From Gammaproteobacteria bacterium (GTDB taxonomy: Bacteria > Pseudomonadota > Gammaproteobacteria > HK1), in contig WLWT01000002.1 in NCBI GenBank assembly GCA_012103455.1, positions 62,001 to 126,000 of the forward strand: 64,000 nt of DNA. The letters are read 5' to 3'. Position 1 is the stretch's first letter; each line of letters begins with the position of its first letter. The notes beneath the pieces are model-generated. The model searched no databases. It saw nothing but the letters and a program-made list of their open reading frames with translations, and had not been told where the DNA came from. This document shows, piece after piece, positions 42,344-51,571 of this stretch. The position numbers were made by a program, and so were the translations under genes.

Positions 42344-44191
42344 TCAGGCTCTATCGGTTCGCGCGTATCGCCCGCCATAACCACGGGGCGTGTAAACACG
42401 CAGCGCGCCGCCTAGAGATAGGGTGGCGGTGGTACTGGAGCCTATGAGCACCACGCTCACCATATCGACCCGCGTTGCACTCAGTTCGTCGAGGGCAATC
42501 ACTGCGACGGACTCCCGCGGCCGCCCTAGCTGTTTGCCGATGACGATGGCTGTCTCGGGACGGCGGTATTGCCGAATAATGGCGACGGCCTGCTCGAACT
42601 GTTGTCGGCGTTGCCGGGAGGCGGGGTTGTAGAGAGCGATCACGAAGTCACCCGCCCCGGCGGCATGCAAACGCTTCTCTATATCGGCCCACGGCGTCAG
42701 CAGATCCGAGAGCGAGATAGCACAAAAATCGTGACCTATGGGCGCCCCGGCCAAGGCCGCCGCCGCCTGCAACGCGGATACCCCAGGTATCACTTGCACA
42801 TCGACCCGCCGCCAGGCCGGATCGGCAGCGCGATCCAGTTGCTCGTATACCAACGCCGCCATGGCGTAAATGCCGGCATCGCCGGAGCACACCAGCGCGG
42901 TCCGTTCCCCCTTAGCAGCCAACGCGAGAGCCGCCCGCACCCGTTGCGTTTCCTCGCCCAGACCGTAACGGTGGACGGTCTGCGAGTGCAGCAGATCCGC
43001 CACCAAATCCAGATACAGCGAATAGCCGAGCACGTGCTTGGCACGCCGTATGGCGCCATCGGCTTCAGGCACCCGCAGGCCGCCACGCCCCGGCCCTATA
43101 CCCACCACATATAAAATGCCACGGGAGGTTCCGATGTCTGCGGCTATGGGCGCCTTGCCGAGCGCGATGGCGCAGGTGGCGCGGGCGGATCGGGTCTTGG
43201 GGAGCAGCAGCCCGCCGGTTTCGCCGGCGGCCGCCAGGGCTGCGCCCTCGGCAACACCGTGACAACCGGTTGCGCGAAACACCACCGCGGATGGATTGGC
43301 CAGGCGTGGCCTCAGCGCCTCCAGAGCTGGCGCCGTGAAGAAACGGGCCGGGCGGTCCAAAGCGGCGGCTACCGCATGCACGGCAGGCTCATCCGCTTTG
43401 CGATCGATAGAGTAGACACCGGCCACGCTGGCCGGCGCAACGTCCGCCTGCGCCAAACACCGGATCACTAAAGCCACCACTTCGTCCTCATCCGCGCCCC
43501 GCTCGCAACCTACGCCGACGGCAATGGAGCGCGGGTGGTAGACCAAACTCCGACTGGACTGTACACCGTCACGGCGGTGGGTGACCGAAATACTATGCAC
43601 CGCATCCTTCGAACGCGGTGCCTGTAATTGTTCCAACCATGGGGCATGGCCCGAGATCCTGACCGGCTCGCCCGCCAATAAAGCGCCAGCGAAGGCCTTG
43701 TAGTCCTGCCGATTGGCCAGCTCGTAGCCGGCCGGCGGCTCATCCAGGGCCACCCCTAGGCGCACCTCGCCAGCGGTGGTAATGGCAACGTAGGCGGATA
43801 GCGCATCGCCGGCGCGGCGGGCTAGCTCATTGGCGCCATGGTGTCCGCCTAGCAACGGCACCACACAGGAGCCGTCCGGTGCGACGGCGAGGACTCCGGG
43901 CTCGTTCGGCTTATCGCCAAGGTGCGGCGCCACCGCGCGAATCAAGATGCCGCTGGCGCACACGCCGACTATAGGGTGGCCTGCTTTGAACAAGGCGCCT
44001 ATATGGGCGAGCGTATCGTCGAACCACCGATCGGCCCTCGCCACCCGGCCACGCAGCCCGTGCAGTTGGCAAGCGCCACCGATGGCATCACGCAGCTTGC
44101 GCCCTATAGCCGCCCCATCTCGCGTGATGGCGACGATGGCGGGAGCGGCGTCTGCCATTGTGTCTGCCGTGATCGTGTCTGCCGTGGTCAT
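42344..44191 (-). CDS. cobJ: CbiG-CobJ fusion: cobalt-precorrin-5A hydrolase / precorrin-3B C17-methyltransferase
   Basis: A bifunctional protein of about 615 aa. The N-terminal ~340 residues are CbiG (VGVCASGILIRAVAPHL, LLGGHHGANELARR, VGVGCERGADEDEV, SIDRKADEPAV), which opens the delta-lactone ring. The C-terminal ~240 residues are CobJ/CbiH (ILYVVGIGPGRGGL, VCSGDAGIYAMAALVYEQ, VIPGVSALQAAAALAGAP, DFVIALYNPASRQRR), the SAM-dependent ring-contracting methyltransferase. ATG at 44191 gives an ATGA overlap with cobI; ATG at 44203 is an alternative. The N-terminus is low-complexity (TADT repeats), reflecting a small duplication. Confidence 0.93.
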   Translation of the reverse strand: MTTADTITADTMADAAPAIVAITRDGAAIGRKLRDAIGGACQLHGLRGRVARADRWFDDTLAHIGALFKAGHPIVGVCASGILIRAVAPHLGDKPNEPGVLAVAPDGSCVVPLLGGHHGANELARRAGDALSAYVAITTAGEVRLGVALDEPPAGYELANRQDYKAFAGALLAGEPVRISGHAPWLEQLQAPRSKDAVHSISVTHRRDGVQSSRSLVYHPRSIAVGVGCERGADEDEVVALVIRCLAQADVAPASVAGVYSIDRKADEPAVHAVAAALDRPARFFTAPALEALRPRLANPSAVVFRATGCHGVAEGAALAAAGETGGLLLPKTRSARATCAIALGKAPIAADIGTSRGILYVVGIGPGRGGLRVPEADGAIRRAKHVLGYSLYLDLVADLLHSQTVHRYGLGEETQRVRAALALAAKGERTALVCSGDAGIYAMAALVYEQLDRAADPAWRRVDVQVIPGVSALQAAAALAGAPIGHDFCAISLSDLLTPWADIEKRLHAAGAGDFVIALYNPASRQRRQQFEQAVAIIRQYRRPETAIVIGKQLGRPRESVAVIALDELSATRVDMVSVVLIGSSTTATLSLGGALRVYTPRGYGGRYARTDRA

Positions 44192-44898
44192 TGTGTCCGC
44201 CATGCCAGACCGCGGCGGTGCACCAGGACCATGGAGAAATACGGCGCCTCAACATCGGTAAAATCCGCCAACGCCATCGTGTGCTCATTGCTGAAGGTGG
44301 CGCGTTCCACATAGCGGGCCGCCGTCATCAAATCCAAACTGTCCAAGACCCGCCGAACCTTGGGCAGGTGCCGTCCGACCTTGATGATGGCCACGGCATC
44401 CACCTCGCCGATGCGTTGAGTGAGCACGTCCTCGCTCAACGTGGCAGGTACTATCGAGAGCACGTCGTTGCGCATCGCCAAAGGAGCGCCCACCGCCGCC
44501 GCGCAGGCCATCACCGAGGATACCCCAGGAACCACCGTTACCGGATAGGCGCCGATCATGCGCTCGTAGAGATAGCTGAACGAGCCGTAAACAAACGGAT
44601 CGCCCTCGCACAGATACACCACGTCGCGGCTTTCGGCCAACTGCTCACCGATCCGCGCCGCCGCCCAGTCATACACCGCCTGGGCCGGAAAACGCTCGGC
44701 CACCATCGGCATCCGGATGACGATTTCCTGGTGATGGCCATCCAAGTGCGGGGCGACAATGCGCCTGGCCAAGCTATCCCCCTCCAGTGGCGCGGGATAG
44801 GTCAATACGGGGGCGCTTTGCAAAATGCGCAGCCCCCTCAGCGTGATCAGATCGGGCGCCCCCGGCCCCACCCCCAAGCCGTAAAGCGTGCCCGTCAC
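44188..44898 (-). CDS. cobI: Precorrin-2 C20-methyltransferase
   Basis: CobI/CbiL (236 aa) methylates C20 of (cobalt-)precorrin-2. The N-terminal GTLYGLGVGPGAPDLITLRG is the SAM-binding start; VVYLCEGDPFVYGSFSYLYE and VVPGVSSVMACAAAVG are the family's middle motifs. Its start overlaps the cobL stop by 4 bp, and its stop overlaps the fusion gene, so translation is coupled along the operon. A tandem-like repeat region (tgtctgccgtg) lies at the 3' junction. Confidence 0.95.
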   Translation of the reverse strand: MTGTLYGLGVGPGAPDLITLRGLRILQSAPVLTYPAPLEGDSLARRIVAPHLDGHHQEIVIRMPMVAERFPAQAVYDWAAARIGEQLAESRDVVYLCEGDPFVYGSFSYLYERMIGAYPVTVVPGVSSVMACAAAVGAPLAMRNDVLSIVPATLSEDVLTQRIGEVDAVAIIKVGRHLPKVRRVLDSLDLMTAARYVERATFSNEHTMALADFTDVEAPYFSMVLVHRRGLAWRTQ

Positions 44899-46157
44899 CG
44901 GTTCTTTTCCACTACCAACTGGATGACCGGACGGGCCGCCTTGAAGGTGCGAAAACGGCCCGTGGGACGGGCGCTCTGCACACTCAATCGCAACAGTTCA
45001 CCGCCCAACCGCGCCTGCTTTGCGATCAGCGCCGCCTCACCCTCCAAGGTCACCGCATTCACCACCATGCGGCCACCGTCCGGCAGCGCCGCCCAACAGT
45101 GCTCGAACACCGTATCGTCGCTGGCCCCACCACCGATGAATACCGCGTCCGGCGCCGGTAACCCCGCTAGCGCCGCGGGTGCCTCGCCTTGACGCACTTG
45201 CAGATGGGGCACCCCCAGGGCACTGGCGTTGCGGTGGATCAAAACCACCCTGGCTGCGTTCATCTCCACCGCCACCGCGCGCGTTCTCGGTACCGCGCGT
45301 AACCACTCTATGCCGACCGAGCCACAACCGGCCCCTACATCCCACAGCAGTTGCGAAGGCAATGGCGCCAGTGCCGACAAGGTGGCCGCGCGCACGGCCC
45401 GCTTGGTCAGTTGACCATCATGCTCAAAAGCCTCGTCGGCAAGACCTGGAACACGGGTATGAAAAGGCGCGTGCACACGGCCACGCACCTCGATGGCGAG
45501 CACGGCGAGTTCGGCGGTTTCCTGGTGCGCAAAAGCGTCCGCCCGTGCGCTCATCTGCCGCTCGCCATTGCCAGCGCCCTGCGCCGCGTCCAGGTGTTCA
45601 AGCACCGTCACCTGACTGCTCCCTAGGCCACGGCTACACAGCAGCGCCGCCACGGCGCTGGCGGTGGTGCCGTCGTGGGGGATCACCAACACCCGCGCAC
45701 CGGGCACCAGCACGGGGTGCAAAGCCTCGAGTGGCCGGCCATGCACCGATACCACCTCGGTATCGGCCACCGCCCAACCCATACGCGCACAGGCCAGCGA
45801 GATGCAACCAGGCGCGGTGATGACGCGGATCTCGGCCATATCGAAATGCCGCGTCAACTTGACGCCGACGCCATACCACATCGGATCGCCGCTCGCCAGC
45901 ACACAGACACGGCGGTGCCGGCGGGCTTCCAAGAGAGCGATACCCGCGTCGAACGGATTTGGCCAAGGGATACGCTCACGGGGCAGGTGCTCGTGGCCGC
46001 CGTCCTCCAACATGGCTAACTCCAACATGGCCAGATGCCGGGAACCACCGACCAACACCTCGGCAGCGGCTATCGCTTCCCTGGCACAGGCTCGCAGTCC
46101 CGCCAAACCATCGGCGCCGATGCCGACGATGGTGAGCCACGGTTTGACGGCACTCAT
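44895..46157 (-). CDS. cobL: Precorrin-6Y C5,15-methyltransferase (decarboxylating), CbiE-CbiT fusion
   Basis: CobL (420 aa) methylates C5 and C15 and decarboxylates the acetate at C12. The N-terminal CbiE-type domain (WLTIVGIGADGLAGLRACAR, VCVLASGDPMWYGVG) and the C-terminal CbiT-type Rossmann methyltransferase (LLWDVGAGCGSVGIEWLRA, PDAVFIGGGAS) are both present. It overlaps cobH upstream and cobI downstream by 4 bp each. The fused form is typical of Proteobacteria. Confidence 0.95.
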   Translation of the reverse strand: MSAVKPWLTIVGIGADGLAGLRACAREAIAAAEVLVGGSRHLAMLELAMLEDGGHEHLPRERIPWPNPFDAGIALLEARRHRRVCVLASGDPMWYGVGVKLTRHFDMAEIRVITAPGCISLACARMGWAVADTEVVSVHGRPLEALHPVLVPGARVLVIPHDGTTASAVAALLCSRGLGSSQVTVLEHLDAAQGAGNGERQMSARADAFAHQETAELAVLAIEVRGRVHAPFHTRVPGLADEAFEHDGQLTKRAVRAATLSALAPLPSQLLWDVGAGCGSVGIEWLRAVPRTRAVAVEMNAARVVLIHRNASALGVPHLQVRQGEAPAALAGLPAPDAVFIGGGASDDTVFEHCWAALPDGGRMVVNAVTLEGEAALIAKQARLGGELLRLSVQSARPTGRFRTFKAARPVIQLVVEKNR

Positions 46158-46789
46158 CGCTGCCGAGCGTCCAGCGCGAAAGCATTGACGGCCGCCGCGG
46201 CCATGGCACTACCGCCACGCCGGCCAGACAGGGTTAGGAACGGAATGCCATATCCAGCCGCCGCCAGCGCCGCCTTGGCTTCAGCAGCCCCCACGAAGCC
46301 GACCGGAAAACCGAGAATAACAGCGGGCGCGGGAGCCCCTTCTTCCAGGCATTCCAATAATCCGAATAAAGCGGTGGGCGCATTACCGATAGCGACTACG
46401 GCACCGCCCAGGCGCGGCCGCCACAACTCCACCGCCGCCGCTGAACGGGTGGTAGCGGAGGCCTTGGCCATAGCCGGTACCCGCGCATCGCCCAAGGTAC
46501 AAACTACGTCATTCGCCGCCGGTAGAAAACGCCGGGTGATGCCGCCCGCCACCATTTCGCAATCCGCGATGATGGGCGCACCGGCGGCCAGCGCCCCGCG
46601 CGCCGCCCCAGCGAGCGTATCCGACCAGCGCAGTTCGGACACTATGTCCGGCATGGCACAGGCGTGGATCAGGCGTAGCGCGCACGGATGCAGATCCGGG
46701 GGCACACCGCTCAGATCCGAGGCCTCTAGCGCCAGTTCGAACGAGCGCGCGTAGATAGCGGCGGGATCGCGAAGATAATCGAAGGGCAC
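46154..46789 (-). CDS. cobH: Precorrin-8X methylmutase
   Basis: CobH/CbiC (211 aa) moves the C11 methyl group to C12, giving (hydrogeno)byrinate. Family motifs are IYARSFELALEASDL near the N-terminus, RLIHACAMPDIVSELRWS with the catalytic His, GAPIIADCEMVAGGI, and GFPVGFVGAAEAK. It is 10 bp downstream of cbiX and overlaps cobL by 4 bp, in the order cbiX-cobH-cobL-cobI-cbiG/cobJ-cobM on the minus strand. Confidence 0.95.
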   Translation of the reverse strand: MPFDYLRDPAAIYARSFELALEASDLSGVPPDLHPCALRLIHACAMPDIVSELRWSDTLAGAARGALAAGAPIIADCEMVAGGITRRFLPAANDVVCTLGDARVPAMAKASATTRSAAAVELWRPRLGGAVVAIGNAPTALFGLLECLEEGAPAPAVILGFPVGFVGAAEAKAALAAAGYGIPFLTLSGRRGGSAMAAAAVNAFALDARQR

Positions 46790-46799
46790 CCGATGTGCC

Positions 46800-47804
46800 T
46801 CAGTCGTCCGTCAAGGTGCGTGGCCCTAGCGGATGATCGGCATGGGGATAGGGGTGATGGTGGCCGTGATCATGGTCATGATGATGTTCATGATCATGCC
46901 CGTGATGAGGGGGGTGATGGCCAGCGCCCGTACCGATCCCCTCCACATGATGGTGATGGCTCTCCTGCGCCAAGCCCACCTCGGCCTCGAAACCGAGCAC
47001 CTGCTCGCGGTACTTGCAAAGAGCGCAGTTCATGTTGTTGTTCTCGCCCGCCAGCGCCTCCTCCACCCGCGCCGCGAAGGTATCCAGCACCAGCGGGTGA
47101 GCATTCAGGTAAGGCACTTTTTCAAAGCGGATATCCGGGTGCTCCTCGGCCACCGCATCGGTATGCTCGTAGATCCGGCGCACCAGAACACCGGTGAACA
47201 AGAAATACGGAAACACCAAAATGCGCTTAAAACCCAACTTGGCGGCATGCCGCAGCCCCGGTTTGACCAGCGGAAAAGTCACGCCGGAGTAACACGTCTC
47301 ACCCCAACCGAAACCCAACCCCTCCCACAGCATGCGCATGACTTTGGCGACATTGGAGTTGGCATCCGGATCGGAAGCGCCGCGGCCCACCACCACCAGC
47401 AGGGTCTCGCTCACCGGCACTGGGGAATCGCTGGCCTGCAACGCCGTTCGAATGCGCGCGCCTGCCGCCTGCATCATGCGGGTATCAATGCCGAGCTCAC
47501 GCCCGTAGCGTATCTGCATCCCCGGATACTGCGCCTGGTAGGTGTTCAACACCGACGGGATGTCGTTCTTCGCATGCCCGGCGGCGAACAACATGCCAGG
47601 CACGGCGATACACAGCTTGGTGCCGCCGGTGCGCAGCTGATCCAGCCCGTCGCGGATAACGGGGGTGGCGAATTCGAGAAAACCGCTTGCCACCGGATAC
47701 TGCGGCAGGCGGCTTCGGATACCATCGGCCACGGCGGCGAACTCACGCACCGCGTTGTCATCACGGCTGCCGTGACCGCACACCATCACACCCACCTTAT
47801 TCAC
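46800..47804 (-). CDS. cbiX: Sirohydrochlorin cobaltochelatase with histidine-rich tail
   Basis: Long-form CbiX (334 aa) inserts Co2+ into sirohydrochlorin at the start of the early-cobalt route. Two chelatase half-domains are seen; the first carries the catalytic His in VMVCGHGSRDDNA and the second has VVVGRGASDPDANSN. A MNCALCKYREQVLGF segment is typical of the long family form, whose cysteines have been linked to an Fe-S centre in homologues. The last ~45 residues contain about 20 histidines (blocks such as HDHEHHHDHDHGHHH), probably storing cobalt. It is first in a six-gene operon, only 25 bp from the divergent cbiB start. Confidence 0.95.
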   Translation of the reverse strand: MNKVGVMVCGHGSRDDNAVREFAAVADGIRSRLPQYPVASGFLEFATPVIRDGLDQLRTGGTKLCIAVPGMLFAAGHAKNDIPSVLNTYQAQYPGMQIRYGRELGIDTRMMQAAGARIRTALQASDSPVPVSETLLVVVGRGASDPDANSNVAKVMRMLWEGLGFGWGETCYSGVTFPLVKPGLRHAAKLGFKRILVFPYFLFTGVLVRRIYEHTDAVAEEHPDIRFEKVPYLNAHPLVLDTFAARVEEALAGENNNMNCALCKYREQVLGFEAEVGLAQESHHHHVEGIGTGAGHHPPHHGHDHEHHHDHDHGHHHPYPHADHPLGPRTLTDD

Positions 47805-47829
47805 TCAACCGATCTCCCGCTTATCTTCG

Positions 47830-48825
47830 ATGCCACTGCCCGAAACCCTCGCCGCCGCCCTGCTCATCGACGCCGCCATCGGCGATCCGGCAGCCGTATA
47901 CCGCAAAATACCCCATCCGGTGGCCCTCATGGGCCGTCTCATAGCAGGCCTCGAAGGGCGGCTGAATACCCCGGCCACTAGCCCGCACCGCCGCTTTGCG
48001 CGCGGCCTATTGACAGCAGCGGCGGTGGTGGCGCTGGCGGCAGCCGCCGGTGGACTGGCGCAGGCCTTTTGCGCCGGCTGGTCCCACGGCTGGCTGCTCG
48101 AAGCAGTGGCCGCCAGCACCCTCATCGCGGCGCGCTCATTGTACTTGCACGTACGCGCCGTGGGGCAGGCGTTGGACGACAGTTTGGCAAGCGCGCGCGA
48201 CGCCGTGTCCCACATAGTGGGCCGCGATCCGGCGTTCCTGGATGAAGCAGCGGTGGCGCGGGCGGCGGTGGAATCAGCCGCGGAGAACTTCGCCGATGGT
48301 GTAGCCGCGCCGGTCTTTTGGTTCGCCTTACTCGGCTTGCCAGGACTGTGCGCGTATAAAGCTATCAATACCTTGGACAGCATGCTGGGTTACCGTAATG
48401 AGCGCTTCGAGCACTTCGGCAAATGCGCGGCGCGCCTGGACGATGCCGCCAATTGGCTACCGGCAAGGCTGAGCGCGCTGGCCATCACCGCCGCCGCCGC
48501 GCTCACCCCCGAGGCCAGCCCCGCGCGCGCATGGCGCACCGTAGTGGCAGATGCCAAACGGCACCGTTCGCCCAATGCCGGCTGGCCGGAGGCAGCGATG
48601 GCCGGCGCGCTCGGCTTCGCCCTGGCCGGTCCACGCCGTTATGCACAAGGTTGGGTGGACGATCATTGGATGGGTGACGGTAACGCCGATCTTCGCGCTC
48701 ATGATATTCGCCGGGCGCTGTCTCTTTATGTCACCGCCTGTGTGCTGACGGCAATCATCAGTGTCGTTGGTGTGACCATTACGGGCAGCTCTTCGGCGGC
48801 CCTAGCGCTGGCAACTGCGGGCTAA
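47830..48825 (+). CDS. cbiB: Adenosylcobinamide-phosphate synthase
   Basis: CbiB/CobD (331 aa) is the inner-membrane enzyme that attaches aminopropanol (or its phosphate) to adenosylcobyric acid. The N-terminal AALLIDAAIGDPAAVYRKIPHPVALMG (shown by its core, IGDPAAVYRKIPHPV) is the family signature; several hydrophobic helices and VESAAENFADGVAAPVFWF follow, then NTLDSMLGYRNERFEHFG. It starts 25 bp from the divergent cbiX gene and overlaps the convergent cobQ end by 24 bp. Confidence 0.94.
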   Translation: MPLPETLAAALLIDAAIGDPAAVYRKIPHPVALMGRLIAGLEGRLNTPATSPHRRFARGLLTAAAVVALAAAAGGLAQAFCAGWSHGWLLEAVAASTLIAARSLYLHVRAVGQALDDSLASARDAVSHIVGRDPAFLDEAAVARAAVESAAENFADGVAAPVFWFALLGLPGLCAYKAINTLDSMLGYRNERFEHFGKCAARLDDAANWLPARLSALAITAAAALTPEASPARAWRTVVADAKRHRSPNAGWPEAAMAGALGFALAGPRRYAQGWVDDHWMGDGNADLRAHDIRRALSLYVTACVLTAIISVVGVTITGSSSAALALATAG

Positions 48826-50292
48826 CGCGAGCAGCGCATCCACCTGCACATGCTGCTGCAGGTGGCTGGCCAACTCATCCAGGGTCGCGTCCACCTGCTT
48901 TTCATATTGAATGCCCTGCACATCGCGCCGCCTGATGGCATTTAAAAAGTGTCTTCTAAAGCCGTCGCTGGCGAATAAGCCGTGCAGATAGCAGCCCATC
49001 ACTTTGCCGTCCGCCGAACGCACACCGTGGTCGCGGTCTTGACCGTCCAAGGCGAGCATCGGCCGCGCCGTGCCTGGCCCCTCCGTCACACCGATATGCA
49101 TTTCGTAACCATACACCGGCTGCGCCGTCGCCAGCTCGAGGCCGCTGCGTTCGCGCAGCCGCTTACGCGGCTCTAGCTGCGTGATTACATCCAACAAACC
49201 AAGGCCGCGTTGCTCACGCTGCGTACCCTCTATGCCATGAGGATCGGCCACCCGGTGACCCATCATCTGGTAACCCGCACACAGGCCCACCAGCCAGCCG
49301 CCACGGCGCACATGGGCGGTCAAGTCCACGAACCAACCGGCTTGCTCCAAGGCCCACAGATCGGAGACGGTGGATTTCGACCCTGGCAATACCACCACAT
49401 GGGTGTCGCCCGGCAGGGCTTGCGACAGTTCCAAAAAGCGCACCGCCACGCCGGGTTCGGCTATCAACGGATCCAAATCGTCGAAGTTGGCGATGCGCGG
49501 CAAACGGGGTACGGCGACATTGATAACCGCAGCGTCCGCCGGCCCATACGCTCGGGCTGGTCTAGGCTCCTCGAGGGCCATGCCATCCTCGGCCGGCAGC
49601 CGCCGCGCGTGCTCGAACCAGGGCACGACGCCATACGATGCCAGACCGGTGCGGGCGCCGATGACGGCGAGGCCCTCATCGAACAAACTCACATCGCCCC
49701 TGAACTTGTTGATGAGATAACCACGGATCAGCGCCCTATCGGTATCGTCCAACAATGCATGGGTACCCACCACGCTGGCAATCACGCCGCCGCGATCGAT
49801 GTCCGCTACCAGCACCACCGGCACACCCGCGGCGCTAGCAAAGCCCATATTGGCGATGTCCCCGGCGCGCAAGTTGACCTCGGCGGCGGATCCGGCCCCC
49901 TCCACCAAAATCAGATCGGCCTGCCGGCGAAGGCGCTCGAAACTCTCCAGCACCTTGCCGAGCAGGTACGGCTTCAACGACTGATATTCGCGCGCCCGGG
50001 CCTCGCCCTGCATGGTTCCTTGCACCACCACTTGCGCCCCGATGTCGGACTGGGGTTTTAGCAGCACCGGATTCATATCGGTGTGCGGCGGCACACCACA
50101 GGCCCGCGCCTGCAACGCTTGCGCCCGGCCAATCTCCCCACCATCGGCGGTCACGGCGGCATTGTTGGCCATGTTCTGCGGCTTGAACGGCCTCACCCGC
50201 AAACCCCGGCGGCTAAATAAGCGGGCCAAGCCGGCCACCAGTAGCGACTTGCCTACATCGGAGCCGGTGCCTTGTAGCATCAAGGCGGGCAT
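48802..50292 (-). CDS. cobQ: Cobyric acid synthase
   Basis: CobQ/CbiP (496 aa) amidates carboxylates b, d, e and g using glutamine and ATP. The N-terminal ATPase domain has MLQGTGSDVGKSLLVAGLAR and VRPFKPQNMANNAAVT. The C-terminal glutamine amidotransferase domain has the nucleophile in WLVGLCAGYQMMG and the His in GCYLHGLFASDGFRR. It is 2 bp downstream of cobO on the same strand. The 3' end overlaps the convergent cbiB gene. Confidence 0.96.
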   Translation of the reverse strand: MPALMLQGTGSDVGKSLLVAGLARLFSRRGLRVRPFKPQNMANNAAVTADGGEIGRAQALQARACGVPPHTDMNPVLLKPQSDIGAQVVVQGTMQGEARAREYQSLKPYLLGKVLESFERLRRQADLILVEGAGSAAEVNLRAGDIANMGFASAAGVPVVLVADIDRGGVIASVVGTHALLDDTDRALIRGYLINKFRGDVSLFDEGLAVIGARTGLASYGVVPWFEHARRLPAEDGMALEEPRPARAYGPADAAVINVAVPRLPRIANFDDLDPLIAEPGVAVRFLELSQALPGDTHVVVLPGSKSTVSDLWALEQAGWFVDLTAHVRRGGWLVGLCAGYQMMGHRVADPHGIEGTQREQRGLGLLDVITQLEPRKRLRERSGLELATAQPVYGYEMHIGVTEGPGTARPMLALDGQDRDHGVRSADGKVMGCYLHGLFASDGFRRHFLNAIRRRDVQGIQYEKQVDATLDELASHLQQHVQVDALLALARSCQR

Positions 50293-50294
50293 GC

Positions 50295-50948
50295 TCAGAA
50301 CTCGATCCCTTTTTGCGCTTTGACGCCGGCTTTGAAATGATGTTTGACCAGGGTCATCTCGGTCACCATGTCGGCCGCTTCGATCAACGCCTCCTTGGCA
50401 TTCCTGCCCGTCACCACCACGTGCAACTGCTCCGGTTTGCTGCGCAAAAAACCCACCACCTCATCGAGCGGCAGATAGTCGTAGCGCAACACGATATTGA
50501 GTTCATCGAGCAAGATGAGATCGTATTTGGGCGCAGCGCCCCGGCAGGCGTCGATCATTTTCTTGGACAGTGCCCACGCCGCCTGCGCCGCCGCGATATC
50601 CCTGGCCCTGTCCTGGGTCTCCCAGGTGAAGCCCTCACCCATGGTGCGGATCTCCACCTGCTCGGGAAAATGCTCCAGCACCACCCGCTCGCCGGTTTGC
50701 CACTTGCCTTTCACGAACTGCACCACGCCGGTGCGCATACCATTACCGATGGCACGGGCGATGAGCCCGAAAGCAGCGGTGGATTTGCCTTTGCCTTTAC
50801 CCGTATGCACGATCAGAAGACCTTTCTCCAGGGTCTTGGTGGCTAGAATTTTGTCCCGCGCGGCCTTGCGTTTCTTCGCTTTTTCATTGGCCCGGCGGTT
50901 ACGCTCCTGTTCGGTAGCAGTGTTGTCAGTAGCAGGGTCGGCAGTCAT
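50295..50948 (-). CDS. cobO: Cob(I)yrinic acid a,c-diamide adenosyltransferase
   Basis: CobO/BtuR (217 aa) attaches the 5'-deoxyadenosyl group to cob(I)alamin precursors. The P-loop-like GKGKGKSTAAFGLIARAIGN follows a basic N-terminal extension (about residues 1-45, many Lys/Arg); GEGFTWETQDRARDIAAA and LILLDELNIVLRYDYLP are family hallmarks. It heads a two-gene unit with cobQ and is divergent from cobU, with 56 bp between start codons. Confidence 0.95.
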   Translation of the reverse strand: MTADPATDNTATEQERNRRANEKAKKRKAARDKILATKTLEKGLLIVHTGKGKGKSTAAFGLIARAIGNGMRTGVVQFVKGKWQTGERVVLEHFPEQVEIRTMGEGFTWETQDRARDIAAAQAAWALSKKMIDACRGAAPKYDLILLDELNIVLRYDYLPLDEVVGFLRSKPEQLHVVVTGRNAKEALIEAADMVTEMTLVKHHFKAGVKAQKGIEF

Positions 50949-51004
50949 GTTTTGTCACTCGCTTCACTTTGTGTCGTCAGGCTAAGAGTACACAATCACG
51001 GCCC

Positions 51005-51571
51005 ATGAATCGGATCTTGCCAACCTTGCATAGGGCCGGCGCGCCTGGCGTCACCTTGGTCCTGGGCGGTACCCGCTCCGGCAAAAGCGCTTACGCCGAA
51101 GACTTGCTCGCCAAAAGCTTGCTGGCCGAAGCCAGCGCGCCCGTTTACGTGGCTACGGCGCAACCCATTGATAACAGCATGCAAGCGCGCATCGAGCTAC
51201 ACCGGCGGCGGCGGGGAGAGCATTGGCAAACGATGGAAGCGGCTGTCGAGCTGGCGCCCGCCCTCGCGTTGGCACGAAATCCGGGCAGCGCCGTGCTGAT
51301 CGATTCCTTGACCGTCTGGTTGGGCAACCTCATGCACCATCAAAAAGATATCGCTAGCGCCACCGACGGGCTTGTCAATCATCTCGCATGCGTGCAGGGA
51401 AGGTTGGTCATAGTGGCCTCGGAAGTGGGCCTTGGCATCATCCCGGCAAACGCGGCAGCGCGCCGGTTTGCCGACTTGGCAGGTACGTTGAATCAACGCA
51501 TCGCGGCCCGGGCTCACACGGTGATTTTGGTGACTGCCGGCTTACCCATGGCCCTTAAAGGCTCACTTTAG
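51005..51571 (+). CDS. cobU: Adenosylcobinamide kinase / adenosylcobinamide-phosphate guanylyltransferase
   Basis: CobU/CobP (188 aa) phosphorylates adenosylcobinamide and adds GMP to make the nucleotide-loop precursor. The P-loop GGTRSGKSAYAEDLL is near the N-terminus; VYVATAQP, ELHRRRRGEHWQTMEA and SLTVWLGNLMHH with VASEVGLGIIPANAAARRF are diagnostic. ATG at 51005 is used. It ends with a small duplication (ggctcac-ttta twice) and overlaps the 3' end of the convergent cyclase pseudogene by 4 bp. cobS and cobT, needed next, are not in the window. Confidence 0.93.
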   Translation: MNRILPTLHRAGAPGVTLVLGGTRSGKSAYAEDLLAKSLLAEASAPVYVATAQPIDNSMQARIELHRRRRGEHWQTMEAAVELAPALALARNPGSAVLIDSLTVWLGNLMHHQKDIASATDGLVNHLACVQGRLVIVASEVGLGIIPANAAARRFADLAGTLNQRIAARAHTVILVTAGLPMALKGSL

